NCBI GenBank assembly: GCA_001643535.1
Contig: LXTG01000093.1
Span: 437-21,513 of the forward strand
Length of the DNA: 21,077 bases
Reading direction: 5' to 3'
DNA from: a candidate division NC10 bacterium SPGG6
GTDB lineage: Bacteria; Methylomirabilota; Methylomirabilia; Methylomirabilales; CSP1-5
Positions 6,443 to 14,247 of the stretch are shown in pieces. A program made the position numbers and the translations under genes. The notes under the pieces were generated by a model. The model had not been told where the DNA came from. It was given only the letters and a program-made list of their open reading frames with translations, and searched no databases. Position 1 is the stretch's first letter, and each line of letters starts with the position of its first letter.

Positions 6443-7468
6443 ATGAACCGTGAACTCTTTGAGCTGAACACCACCATCTCCAACATGAAAGACCTGATGG
6501 CCTCGGATCTGGATCCGTATGACGCGATCTACTTGGGAAATCCCTTCTGCCGGGACTATGAGGCCAACTTTTTGGAAGAGCTGGATGATCTCCGGGTTGG
6601 GATCCGCCACTGCCGGGAGGCGGGGTGCAAGGTGTATCTCAGTACGTACGCAGCCCCTCGGAACTACTTCATGCCGCAGATCCGCAGGGCGATTGGCGTC
6701 GCGGCAGAGGAGGGGGTGGATGCCGTTGAGGCACACAACCTGGGCGTGGTCCGGATGCTCCGCACTGAGTTTCCCGCTGTCCCAATCCATATCGGCGGCT
6801 TTGCAAATGTCTATACCGATACGGGGGCCGCAGTCCTCGGGGACTACGGGTCGGTCCGGGTGACTCCCAACTACGAGCTGTCCCTGGAGGAAATCGAGGG
6901 GATGGCGAAGAGCACCGGTCTGCACGTCGAGATCCTCGTCCACGGCAAGATGCCGTTAGGGATCTCCGATTACTGCTTCCTGCTCGAGTATGAAAAGGAC
7001 TGGGGGATGAAGTGTCCGGATCTCTGCCAGCAGGACCTGTTCCTCCGTCAAGGGGAGTGGGCGATGAAGTCGGTGGGGAAGGGGGTCCTGAGCGGCCGGG
7101 ATGTCTGCATGCTCGAGCATCTGCCCCATCTGGTGGCAGCCGGGTTTCGCTTCTTCAGGGTGGAGTCGATCTCGGAGGATCCTGCGTACCGTCGCGATGT
7201 GGCGGCCGTCTACCGGGAGGCCCTTGAAGAGGTGTTGAACGGTGCATTCCAGCTACGAGAGGGATGGTGGGAGAAGATCCAGACCCACACGAAGGTCGGG
7301 CTGTGTAACGGCTTTTACTTCGGTCAATCGGGCCAGCTCTATATCGGCAATCAGCAATCAGCCGGCTTCGGCGAGACTTCGGCGAGGCCCTCGACTGAGC
7401 TCGGTCGAATGTCCTCAGTCGAGCCGCTCAGCCGAGCCGTCAACAATCAGCTTAGGGTCATCTCCTAA
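6443..7468 (+). CDS. U32-family (UbiV-like) protein B
   Basis: 341 aa, ATG behind aagggtg. It carries the four-Cys pattern of UbiV: C36, C178, C191 and C195 (CPDLC), spaced 142-13-4, against 141-13-4 for E. coli UbiV, whose four Cys bind a [4Fe-4S] cluster. The late motif GLCNGFYFG (287-294) is also typical of the family. UbiV works as a heterodimer with UbiU in O2-independent hydroxylation. Here two UbiU-like neighbours (A and C) are candidate partners. After residue ~302 the protein continues with ~39 residues encoded by spacer-type repeat DNA (caatcagcaatcagcc and cctcagtcgagccgctcagccg). This looks like an ancestral stop lost to repeat insertion. Confidence 0.87.
   Translation: MNRELFELNTTISNMKDLMASDLDPYDAIYLGNPFCRDYEANFLEELDDLRVGIRHCREAGCKVYLSTYAAPRNYFMPQIRRAIGVAAEEGVDAVEAHNLGVVRMLRTEFPAVPIHIGGFANVYTDTGAAVLGDYGSVRVTPNYELSLEEIEGMAKSTGLHVEILVHGKMPLGISDYCFLLEYEKDWGMKCPDLCQQDLFLRQGEWAMKSVGKGVLSGRDVCMLEHLPHLVAAGFRFFRVESISEDPAYRRDVAAVYREALEEVLNGAFQLREGWWEKIQTHTKVGLCNGFYFGQSGQLYIGNQQSAGFGETSARPSTELGRMSSVEPLSRAVNNQLRVIS
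7346..7452 (+). repeat. Spacer repeats read into the end of the UbiV-like gene
   Basis: ggcaatcagcaatcagccgg (7345-7364) and aacaatcagc (7442-7451) belong to the cagcaatcagc repeat family. The part between them holds ctcgactgagctcggtcgaa and cctcagtcgagccgctcagc, REP-like tgag/tcga elements. All are translated in frame. Confidence 0.6.
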
Positions 7469-7506
7469 CCGCTGATAGCGGACAGCTTCGAAAAGAGGAG
7501 GAGACG

Positions 7507-8475
7507 ATGGTCGAGCTACTCGTGCCGGCGGGCAACATCCAGATGGTCCAGGCGGCCGTGGAGAACGGGGCGAATTCCCTTTACGTGGGGCCAAGGGGAT
7601 GGAGCCGGAGGCGGGATGCCTACGAAATGTCGGACGAGGCCCTTCGGGAGTCTGTCCGCATTGCCCATGCCCGCGGGGTGAAGGTCCGGGCCGCGGTCAA
7701 TACCCATCCGACCTCTTCAGAGCTTGCCCCGCTTCTGCGGCAGATGGAGGTGTGGGTGGGTGACGGCATTGACGGGGTGATCCTGAGCGACGTGGGCGTC
7801 ATGGCGGCGGTCCACCAGGCCTTTCCCGCCCTGTCGATCCATGCGAGCATCGGGGCCAACATCCTCAATGACGAAGACATCCTCTTTTACCGGGAGATCG
7901 GGGTCAGCCAGGTGGTGGCCGATACCAAGCTCTCGCTCAAGGAGCTGAGGTCACGCCGGGAAATCGAAGTGGGGGTCGAGGTCTTGATCCACGCCAACAA
8001 GTGCTATACGTATCTGGGCAAGTGCTGGATGTCCCCGTATCACCGCCTCGAGCGAGGCCATGATGAAACCGGCAAGGACTTCTTCAAGGGGAGTCCGAAC
8101 CGGGGTGGCCTGGACTACCGGGTCTGTCTCGAGGCCTGGAGCCTCTGGCGAGGGAATCAAGACCGGTGGGCGGACCGCGTGTCACTCAAGAATGACGCCT
8201 TCTTCCTCCTCGACGACATTCCCCCGCTGATCGACATGGGGGTCCACACGCTCAAGATGCAGGGGCGCGAGTACGCCGTGGACTTGGTTGGCCGGATGGT
8301 CAAGTTTTACCGGGACCTCATCGATGCGTACACAGCTGATCCTCGGGGGTTCGATCTCGATCCCTGGAAGACGCGACTCGCCCAGATCCAGGCGCAGCGT
8401 GATCTGGAGCGGGCGAAGGGGACCCTCGATCTCTTCAATGAGGCGAGGCAGCCGGTGAGAACGTGCTGTACATAA
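7507..8475 (+). CDS. U32-family (UbiU-like) protein C
   Basis: 322 aa, ATG behind an excellent site (aaaagaggaggag), 38 nt after the UbiV-like gene. The U32 barrel is visible as ELLVPAGNIQMVQAAVENGANSLYVGPRGWSRR (4-35), VLIHANKCYTYLGKCW (159-174) and LKMQGREYAVDLVGRM (249-264). The pair C166/C173 (C-x6-C) matches the first two cluster ligands of UbiU, and C207 (RVC) the third. The fourth UbiU Cys position is not evident, though the protein ends in RTCCT. It shares GLxGWSR, LGKCW and LKxQGR blocks with protein A (39 kb-scale duplication is not needed; they are operon paralogues). It presumably pairs with the UbiV-like protein for an O2-independent hydroxylation. Confidence 0.87.
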   Translation: MVELLVPAGNIQMVQAAVENGANSLYVGPRGWSRRRDAYEMSDEALRESVRIAHARGVKVRAAVNTHPTSSELAPLLRQMEVWVGDGIDGVILSDVGVMAAVHQAFPALSIHASIGANILNDEDILFYREIGVSQVVADTKLSLKELRSRREIEVGVEVLIHANKCYTYLGKCWMSPYHRLERGHDETGKDFFKGSPNRGGLDYRVCLEAWSLWRGNQDRWADRVSLKNDAFFLLDDIPPLIDMGVHTLKMQGREYAVDLVGRMVKFYRDLIDAYTADPRGFDLDPWKTRLAQIQAQRDLERAKGTLDLFNEARQPVRTCCT

Positions 8476-8500
8476 GCGGGAATGTCGGGGCGCCGTTGCC

Positions 8501-8746
8501 ATGATCTGTAAGCGGTGTGGAAAAAGCGGGGGCGAACATTTTCATCGGGTGGAAAGCTTCGAGCGGATCGCGTTAGCCGACGACCCCGCCGATCCCAACT
8601 GCGGGCACTATTACGTCGAGAGCGTCTCCGTGATGGGCTGCGCTGCATGTGATCATCGTCAGGAGGCGATTGCGAAGCGCTGGCCATTCAAGACCCTGCG
8701 GGAGGCCGAAAAGGAGCTGGATAGCCATATCATCGGGAAGGGATGA
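8501..8746 (+). CDS. Small CxxC-containing protein, last gene of the U32 operon
   Basis: 81 aa with ATG 25 nt after the third U32 gene; no strong ribosome site, so translation may be coupled. CKRC at 3-6 and CAAC at 47-50 suggest a zinc ribbon or rubredoxin-like metal site. C34 and several His (13, 15, 36) lie between them. The C-terminal ~25 residues form a charged helix. In an operon of iron-sulfur U32 proteins it could be a metal/electron-carrying helper, but nothing in the sequence proves this. I do not recognise a named family. Confidence 0.7.
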   Translation: MICKRCGKSGGEHFHRVESFERIALADDPADPNCGHYYVESVSVMGCAACDHRQEAIAKRWPFKTLREAEKELDSHIIGKG

Positions 8747-8773
8747 TCGTGCAGAAGTCGTGGGGCGTTCGAG

Positions 8774-9232
8774 TTATCTCCGCAATCGGGTCAGGCGGCG
8801 GGCCGTGATGTCTCCCCAGAGCAGGGTAAAGAGGGCGTGGCGGGCCGTCTTTCGAATCCGTTCGTAGTGGCGACAGACCCCGTCTGCAAAGTGGTTGCGC
8901 GTCTCGTGCTCGCGACAGAGGAGGACGCGGCCGGAGATGGCGTTGTGGCGGAGGCCAAGAGGAGCGATATTGAGCACGGTGACATCCACCGGGAGGTGGA
9001 GTGTCCGGCTCAGATCCTTGGCGAGGTTCCCCTGGTACTGGAGAGAGGCTCGCCGCGTGAGGCGGCCATGATTCAGGTAGACTGCCACGTCGATATCCCG
9101 GAATTTGCACCCGTTGATGAAAGAGCCGTGGAGATAGGCGAAGAGGACCTCTGCGCGGAATGTCAGCAGGTCGTGGAGGGCAGAAGTGACTTGGGCCTTC
9201 TCTCGAGAGGTCAGTCGGTATCTGGCGTACAT
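8774..9232 (-). CDS. Nucleotidyltransferase-domain protein (MNT/KNTase-like)
   Basis: 152 aa. It holds the nucleotidyltransferase signature G36-S37 in YLHGSFINGCKFRDIDVAVYL, with metal-binding Asp residues D46 and D48. This is the GSxxxGxxxxxDxD pattern of minimal nucleotidyltransferases. Many such proteins are antitoxins that AMPylate a partner HEPN RNase. No separate HEPN gene with an RX4-6H motif lies beside it. The C-terminal helix (HYERIRKTARHALF, 122-135) contains an R-rich stretch but no clear HEPN site. It faces the U32 operon tail-to-tail with 27 bp between. It is separated from the next upstream - strand gene by 140 bp with no recognisable feature. Confidence 0.8.
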   Translation of the reverse strand: MYARYRLTSREKAQVTSALHDLLTFRAEVLFAYLHGSFINGCKFRDIDVAVYLNHGRLTRRASLQYQGNLAKDLSRTLHLPVDVTVLNIAPLGLRHNAISGRVLLCREHETRNHFADGVCRHYERIRKTARHALFTLLWGDITARRLTRLRR

Positions 9233-9372
9233 GGCCTACCGCCTCAACGTCTGTGACGGTCCCGTTCGCCTGGGGTTTCCGTCATCGCGGCAGTTCTTGG
9301 TGGCCACGAAGGTTATCCTTCCATATGAATGAATGGGCTGTGAAGACACCATAGGATAAAACTCTGCGACAA

Positions 9373-9738
9373 TCAAGCTGAGGAATCCTCAAGGATCACC
9401 CATGCCCCTGGCCGCGTCGCCTGAACCTCCGCCCTCAGGGCGTCCTGCCCGCTTATCACCAGCCTGACAAAATACGGGGTCTTTGCCTCGTCGATGCCCT
9501 GTGGCGGAAGATAGCGAACCTGGACCCTCTGCTCAGGAAATTCGGTCGCCACCATGCCGGCCCAGTCGAAATCGGGGCTGTACGTCCCTGCTTCATCGAG
9601 GCCCCCGACATTGGTCTCCAGAATCATGGTACTCGGGGGAAGTCTCTTCAGCTTGTCTCTCAGCCACTCAGCCAGGGAGGAGCTGATCCCGCCCTGAAGG
9701 GCTGGCGATGTGATGGAGTACTCTCCCCAGAGTTTCAT
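9373..9738 (-). CDS. Hypothetical protein (121 aa)
   Basis: Not recognised. It begins MKLWGEYSITSP and has a mixed alpha/beta composition with Trp and acidic residues (DEAGTYSPDFDWAG), then FVRLVISGQDALRAEVQATRPGAWVILED at the C-terminus. No Cys, no membrane segment. It lies 27 nt after the TPR gene on the same strand, so it is probably co-transcribed with it. Its ribosome site (aagagag) is moderate. Confidence 0.65.
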   Translation of the reverse strand: MKLWGEYSITSPALQGGISSSLAEWLRDKLKRLPPSTMILETNVGGLDEAGTYSPDFDWAGMVATEFPEQRVQVRYLPPQGIDEAKTPYFVRLVISGQDALRAEVQATRPGAWVILEDSSA

Positions 9739-9765
9739 CGTTGTTCTCTCTTGGACGTTTTCAGT

Positions 9766-10809
9766 TCACTGGTCGCCGGGCTCTTTCTCCCTGCTTTCCA
9801 TTTGCACGTCCCGCTCCATGGACATCCGCCGGCGGATCCGGCGGAAGGCGAGCATGTCTCGCTTCAGATCGGGGTGTCCCATTCTCTTGTCGAGTGAAAT
9901 GACATCTTCTAGGAGGCTGAGGGCCTTCCGGTACTCTCCCTTTTCCTCGTAGATAATCGCGAGATTATGCATGGGAACGGTCAGGCGCAGGAGGTCATCC
10001 TGCTCCCGCAAGATCTGAATGGCGCGTTCGTACGTCTCTTGTGCGCCATCGAGGTCACCCATCTCCTTGCGGGCGAGCCCGAGGCTGTTTAGAATCGTGG
10101 CACTTCCCAAGGTATCCCCGAGCGCTTCGTGCAGTGCATAGCTTTTTTCGTAGTATTCCACGGCCTCCTGCCACTGTCCTTTGTGATGGTGCACGCGGCC
10201 GATGTTGCCTAAGCTCACTGAGAGTCCTCGGCGGTCCTCGAGCCCTTCCTGAATGATCCGGCTCTGGCCATAGGCGTCGAGGGCCTCCTCCCATCTCTCC
10301 GTTTTCGCGTACAGGGTGCCGATGTTGTTCCAGGTTAACGCGATGCCCGCTCTATCGTCCAACTCCTCTTTGATTCTCATACTCCCACGGTAGCACTCGA
10401 GGGCCCGTTCCCAATCGAGCTTTGCTTCGTAGACATTCCCCATCTTGCCGAGGGTAGCAGCGAGCCCCGGTCGATCGCTCAGCTCGTCCTGAAGACACCG
10501 GGCGCGGTCCAAGGACTCCAACGCCCGTTCCCACGCACCCTGTTGCGGTAACAGGTGGCCCATCAGGGCCGCAACAGATGCCTCCCCCGATTTGTCTCCC
10601 GCTTCCTCGAAGACTTTGAGGCTTTCCTCAAAGAGGGAGAGGGCCTCGCGGTGCCTTCCCTGTGCCTGGTAAAAGGTCCCGATCTTGGCGAGGACCCACC
10701 CGATCCCCGAGGCATCCCCGCCGGCTTTACAATGTTCCAGCTCTTCCATGAGCTGGGGAAGGCTCACCTGTCCCTGTTGCCCGACAGATTGTTGATCTTC
10801 TGTGAGCAT
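9766..10809 (-). CDS. TPR-repeat protein (kinesin-light-chain type)
   Basis: 347 aa built almost entirely from ~40-residue helical repeats of the TPR_12 kind: AxxLGxxGxxxxxxxxWExALExYxxSxxIxExLxDRxG. Clear copies include LAATLGKMGNVYEAKLDWERALECY, IALTWNNIGTLYAKTERWEEAL and LSVSLGNIGRVHHHKGQWQEAVEYYEK. About seven repeats cover residues 30-310, followed by a basic helix (RRIRRRMSMERD). It starts 10 nt after the DUF4177-like gene (SD gggggagg). It is a probable scaffold for protein interactions; no CHAT or other effector domain is fused. Its place downstream of the ubiquitin-like module suggests, but does not show, a shared function. Confidence 0.85.
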   Translation of the reverse strand: MLTEDQQSVGQQGQVSLPQLMEELEHCKAGGDASGIGWVLAKIGTFYQAQGRHREALSLFEESLKVFEEAGDKSGEASVAALMGHLLPQQGAWERALESLDRARCLQDELSDRPGLAATLGKMGNVYEAKLDWERALECYRGSMRIKEELDDRAGIALTWNNIGTLYAKTERWEEALDAYGQSRIIQEGLEDRRGLSVSLGNIGRVHHHKGQWQEAVEYYEKSYALHEALGDTLGSATILNSLGLARKEMGDLDGAQETYERAIQILREQDDLLRLTVPMHNLAIIYEEKGEYRKALSLLEDVISLDKRMGHPDLKRDMLAFRRIRRRMSMERDVQMESREKEPGDQ

Positions 10810-10819
10810 TCCTCCCCCT

Positions 10820-11029
10820 TTATGATCCCTCCGCCTGCGGCCTCTTGAAGATCATGAGGGCCCCCACGGTTCCATAGGCGACGCCATCCTTGTTGGGCGC
10901 AATCAGGGGGACCGCAGACACCATCTCCCAGCCCTCTTGACCCACATTGTTTAGCCAATCCAGTCCGCTCTCCAATCCGTCAGGCGTCTCCTTAAACATC
11001 ACCATGCGGTCATGATATTCCCAACGCAT
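10820..11029 (-). CDS. DUF4177-like small protein (69 aa)
   Basis: The start is set at the ATG beginning MRWEY, because tggagga lies 8 nt upstream; an earlier ATG is part of that ribosome site. The pattern MRWEYHDRMV...LDWLNNVGQEGWEMVSAVP...ALMIFKRP matches small DUF4177-type proteins (WEY start, LNxxGxEGWEMV core, final strand with FKR). The function of that family is unknown. It sits 40 nt after the 453-aa gene and 10 nt before the TPR gene. Confidence 0.75.
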   Translation of the reverse strand: MRWEYHDRMVMFKETPDGLESGLDWLNNVGQEGWEMVSAVPLIAPNKDGVAYGTVGALMIFKRPQAEGS

Positions 11030-11069
11030 TGTTGAATCCTCCATTGATAGTGTCCTGTCACAAAATCAT

Positions 11070-12431
11070 TTAGCGTTTTACGTCAGGGTCGAGCAGGGTA
11101 TCCGGCAGACTAAACTCTCTCGCGATGCGCTTCCGCACTTCCAGCAGCAGGGCATGCCGATCCTCGGGAATGGCCCTCTCGACCTCGAGCATGCGAACGG
11201 TGACTTCCCCGTTGAATTCCCCCAGCCCCTCCTGGTTCGATTGCTTCTGGTATGCCTCGATGATTCTCTCTTGCAGGGCGTGGTAGAGTGACTCATTCAC
11301 AAAGGACATCTGAATGGTCGCATCATGGAGCATCTGATATTGATAGCTCATGAAGATCCGGCTAATATGACGAGCCATCTGGGGAGCATCCATACATGCG
11401 TTATCTTCCGAGAGCAGCTGGAGTCTCTCCTCATCGGGCATGAGGGCCCAGACCTCTGATGAGACACTTTGACGCATCACCATACATCCTGACTGGTACC
11501 GATTCGTAAAGCTCAGGATGGTCCGCCCTTCGAGCTGTTGGACTAAGCTCTGTACAAGGTCTTTGAGTTCCGCCTCAGGGATCTCGGAAAAGGAAGGATA
11601 CCGATCCTTGAGGGGCGAGAGCACACGGTGCATTTCCTCGACCCTCACGAGCTCGGTCAGGGCCTTGACAGAGACCTGGAGTTCCTCCCGCGACATCCCC
11701 TCGGTGTCCGCGGACGGTGTTTCTTCCGCCATATCTTTTCCACCAAGATTGATTCGCCTCATGGCACCGTCAAAGAGGCTTTCCAGTGGCTTGTCGAGGG
11801 AAATGGCTTGAGCGATTTCCTCTCGGACGGCTCGGAGGATCTCTTCCGCATCCCGACCCAATGCCTTATCGAGTTCCTGGGTTTTGGGCAAGATTCTGCC
11901 TGTCAGACCCTGAACCTCTTCGGGGGGGAGAGTGGCGAGGGACTCTTGGATCTCAAAATAGCTGGGGAATTCAATTGATGCCATGGGAAGGCTGGGCTCA
12001 TTATAGAGGTCCATGGTGCGGCAGAACAGGAAGCGCGCCAGCTCGCGGCGAAGTTGCGGTACCGTCAGGCCCGCATCCTCGGCAGCAAGCAAATACCACT
12101 TCTCCGCGCAGGACATACTTTGCAGCTCCTCTTCCGTGAGGGAATTCAGGCCCGAGCCCTCGACCTGGGCCCTCAGATCCAGGTCCGCGAGGGCCAGCTG
12201 GGTGTATTGGGGAACAAAGGAGGCGACGAAGGCCTGCATCCTCTCGAGGGGAAGGTGTTCGCTGTAGTCTTCCAGGCAGACGGTCCGGCTGGTCTCATCC
12301 AGGCAGTCGAAAAAGACGCGGACGATCCAGCGGAGTTGGTCGTCAGGCATCTCCGCAATTTTGGAGAGGACTTCCTGCTCCCTGGTAAGAATGAATCGGC
12401 GCATCTGTTCGATCCGGGGCCCCCTATCCAT
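11070..12431 (-). CDS. Uncharacterised 453-aa helical protein with internal duplication
   Basis: Not recognised as any known family. It is largely alpha-helical and acidic, with no membrane segment and no catalytic motif. Two copies of a ~230-residue module are visible: 24-46 (KIAEMPDDQLRWIVRVFF) with 280-302 (SEIPEAELKDLVQSLVQQL); 108-136 (LLAAEDAGLTVPQLRREL) with 334-364 (LLSEDNACMDAPQMARHI); and 201-215 (AVREEIAQAISLDKP) with 431-445 (EVRKRIAREFSLPDT). Its ATG overlaps the end of the upstream gene by 8 nt (ATGGATAG), so the two are translationally coupled. Confidence 0.75.
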   Translation of the reverse strand: MDRGPRIEQMRRFILTREQEVLSKIAEMPDDQLRWIVRVFFDCLDETSRTVCLEDYSEHLPLERMQAFVASFVPQYTQLALADLDLRAQVEGSGLNSLTEEELQSMSCAEKWYLLAAEDAGLTVPQLRRELARFLFCRTMDLYNEPSLPMASIEFPSYFEIQESLATLPPEEVQGLTGRILPKTQELDKALGRDAEEILRAVREEIAQAISLDKPLESLFDGAMRRINLGGKDMAEETPSADTEGMSREELQVSVKALTELVRVEEMHRVLSPLKDRYPSFSEIPEAELKDLVQSLVQQLEGRTILSFTNRYQSGCMVMRQSVSSEVWALMPDEERLQLLSEDNACMDAPQMARHISRIFMSYQYQMLHDATIQMSFVNESLYHALQERIIEAYQKQSNQEGLGEFNGEVTVRMLEVERAIPEDRHALLLEVRKRIAREFSLPDTLLDPDVKR

Positions 12432-12783
12432 CCCGCATCTCCTGGCTCTCCAGGGCCTTCAGCAGCTTCTCAATAATCGCTTCGCGTTGATCTGCTCGGA
12501 TATGCCAAAAGCCGTTTACCGGGATCTCGTCCTCGCTGTCCATCAGTTCCCCAATATTGACGATATGGGGACCTACCGCCAGCTGCCCCAAGAAATGTGA
12601 AAAGTAGTCGATGAGGGCAAAAGACTCTCCGCGCAGCGAGTGAACATCTACGGTCCCATGGTCGGGTCCGATCAAGAGAAAGAATTCCAGTTCCTCTTGG
12701 CTTCCCTCCAGAGATGCGCGGCCCTCCAGCAGGAAACCCGCGCGTCCCGTCTCCTTCTTCAAGAGCCGAAATCGCCAACCCAT
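12424..12783 (-). CDS. Hypothetical protein (119 aa)
   Basis: Start set at ATG 12783 (MGWRFRLLKKE); an in-frame TTG 6 nt earlier is possible, and no good ribosome site serves either. It consists of alternating strands (RAGFLLEGRASLEGSQEELEFFLLIG, HGTVDVHSLRGESFALIDYFSHFL) and a C-terminal helix (QREAIIEKLLKALESQE). No recognised family. It overlaps the 453-aa gene by 8 nt and is preceded by a 178-bp repeat-filled spacer. Confidence 0.65.
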   Translation of the reverse strand: MGWRFRLLKKETGRAGFLLEGRASLEGSQEELEFFLLIGPDHGTVDVHSLRGESFALIDYFSHFLGQLAVGPHIVNIGELMDSEDEIPVNGFWHIRADQREAIIEKLLKALESQEMRDG

Positions 12784-12793
12784 GCTCAAAAAG

Positions 12794-12957
12794 TCGTCAG
12801 CAGTCGGCTGTCAGCGGTCCGCAAACCAAAGAGCAGGTCAGCCGGCAGCAGTCGGCAATCAGCATAAAGGGTCTTCTCCCTTGCTGACAGCGGACCGCTG
12901 ATCACTGGCAGCTTTTTGGAAGTGCTGACTGCTGACCGCTGATCGCTGACAGCTGTT
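12794..12957 (-). repeat. Spacer repeat block, cagcagtcagcaatcagc type
   Basis: Dense, degenerate copies of the words cagcagtc, gctgtcagc, ggcaatcagc and gctgactgctgacc on both strands. The left arm tcagcggtccgc (12811-12822) is an exact inverted repeat of gcggaccgctga (12890-12901), so the block can fold. No ORF with coding character. Confidence 0.7.
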
Positions 12958-12961
12958 CTCA

Positions 12962-13294
12962 TTAGATGGTCCAGGGACACCACGCTCCCCAACCAAAGGC
13001 CTGGTACTCTTCCTCTCCCATCCATTCCGCCAGGTGGGTTCGCTGCTCCATAACGACTCGAAACTCCTGATCGAACTCGAGAGTCACGATGTGCCGATCT
13101 TCGAGGTCACAGTATCGGATAGCGTAGATATTCTCGGAAAGAGAGCGGGCGTCAATGGGCCGATTATCCTCGAACATGTGGCCCATGATCTTCAGAATCT
13201 CGTAGAGGTCATAGAGCTTCCCATTGATCGTCAATTCGACGCTCCCTGTCCCGAGTTCACCATATTTCTTTTCTATCGTTTCCCTGTCGATCAT
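12962..13294 (-). CDS. Hypothetical protein (110 aa) following the second E2-like gene
   Basis: ATG behind aaaaggagtagaaaagg. The sequence begins with a charged helix (MIDRETIEKKYGEL), then strands VELTINGKLYDLYEIL and HIVTLEFDQEFRVVMEQ, and ends in a Trp-rich tail (FGWGAWCPWTI). Not recognised. It lies 36 nt after the E2-like gene and is probably the last member of the ubiquitin-like module before the repeat spacer. Confidence 0.7.
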   Translation of the reverse strand: MIDRETIEKKYGELGTGSVELTINGKLYDLYEILKIMGHMFEDNRPIDARSLSENIYAIRYCDLEDRHIVTLEFDQEFRVVMEQRTHLAEWMGEEEYQAFGWGAWCPWTI

Positions 13295-13330
13295 CCTTTT
13301 CTACTCCTTTTCAGGATGCGTTTCCTCTGA

Positions 13331-14158
13331 TTAGGGCGCCTCCCTCAGCCGGTACATCATGTCAGCGAGATCGGAAGCGTTTCGTAGTGGCTTGGCATTG
13401 GTATCCCGCATGTCGATCAGGCGATCCATGACGTGCCGCGGGGTACAGTCCGCTGGTTCCCATTGGATTTGCAGGGGGAAGAGGGGATCGGCCTTTGAGG
13501 CCTCTGCCCACGCCTCGAGGGAAGAGATCCGGGGGTCGAGGGTCCTCGCCCGCTCGAAGCCGTTTGACTCGATGTCAAGATTGAAGCCGGTCTCCCAGAA
13601 GAAATTGAGGAGCGTTTCGGCTTGTTCCACCAGAGGGAGGTTATGCAGGTCGTCGGGATGGCCGCGCAGGCATGCCCGGCAGTTGGACGTCAGCGCAGGG
13701 TCCACCTGGACATTGAACAGGTTTGGGACATAGAGGGGATCGTCGGGGGAGCGCAGTGGCGCGTTCCGGTAATAGACGCGCATCTCTTCGAGACCTCCGC
13801 CGTACGCCTCATCCCCCTTGATCGTATAAAAAAGACAGACGTGAATCGTATAGGGGAAGGCAAGCCAGTACGCCGTGTATTCTTCCCCGCCTTCCATTTT
13901 GGTGGGACTCCACGTCACGCGTCGTATGTCCGGCGGCAGTTCGACCACAACCCCGGTGGAGGCTCCACGCACTTGTATAAATCGCGTTCCGGATGGGAGA
14001 AAGATCGTCGTATTCCGCTGAGAGCTATTCAGGGATGTAGCAATGCCTCCCAGGAGGTCGCTGAGGGCTACTTGGCGATCGCGTCTTCGTCTACCCCCGG
14101 AGTCCACACCGTAGAGCTGTGCCCGATCGCCTACAATTTCCAGGATCTCGTCCCCCAT
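13331..14158 (-). CDS. PRTRC_B / prokaryotic E2 family D-like protein, copy 2
   Basis: 275 aa from ATG 14158, chosen because aaggaaagg lies 7 nt upstream and because its paralogue begins at the same point. A TTG at 14251 overlapping the ubiquitin-like stop would add an unconserved basic leader. The core SPDDPLYVPNLFNV (138-150) followed by NCRACLRG (159-166) resembles the PRTRC_B/E2-D motif (TPLY-x-NV...CxG). That family is related to ubiquitin-conjugating (UBC) folds, and C163 corresponds to the E2 active-site position. Then come NFFWETGFN and DPLFPLQIQWEP...VMDRLI, also typical. About 40-45% identical by eye to the copy at 14710-15513. It follows the ubiquitin-like gene by 89 nt. It probably binds or transfers the ubiquitin-like protein. 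Confidence 0.72.
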   Translation of the reverse strand: MGDEILEIVGDRAQLYGVDSGGRRRRDRQVALSDLLGGIATSLNSSQRNTTIFLPSGTRFIQVRGASTGVVVELPPDIRRVTWSPTKMEGGEEYTAYWLAFPYTIHVCLFYTIKGDEAYGGGLEEMRVYYRNAPLRSPDDPLYVPNLFNVQVDPALTSNCRACLRGHPDDLHNLPLVEQAETLLNFFWETGFNLDIESNGFERARTLDPRISSLEAWAEASKADPLFPLQIQWEPADCTPRHVMDRLIDMRDTNAKPLRNASDLADMMYRLREAP

Positions 14159-14247
14159 GGCAATGCCTTTCCTTCTCGGAAATTCGTTTCGAACAGTTCG
14201 AGAGGCTTGCCCTGCCTGCTGTCCCTGCCGGGAGGGAGGTCGCGATT

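Noticed and set aside
12794..12957. Possible CRISPR array
   Set aside because: The repeat words are degenerate, overlapping and without regular spacers; no cas genes are present.
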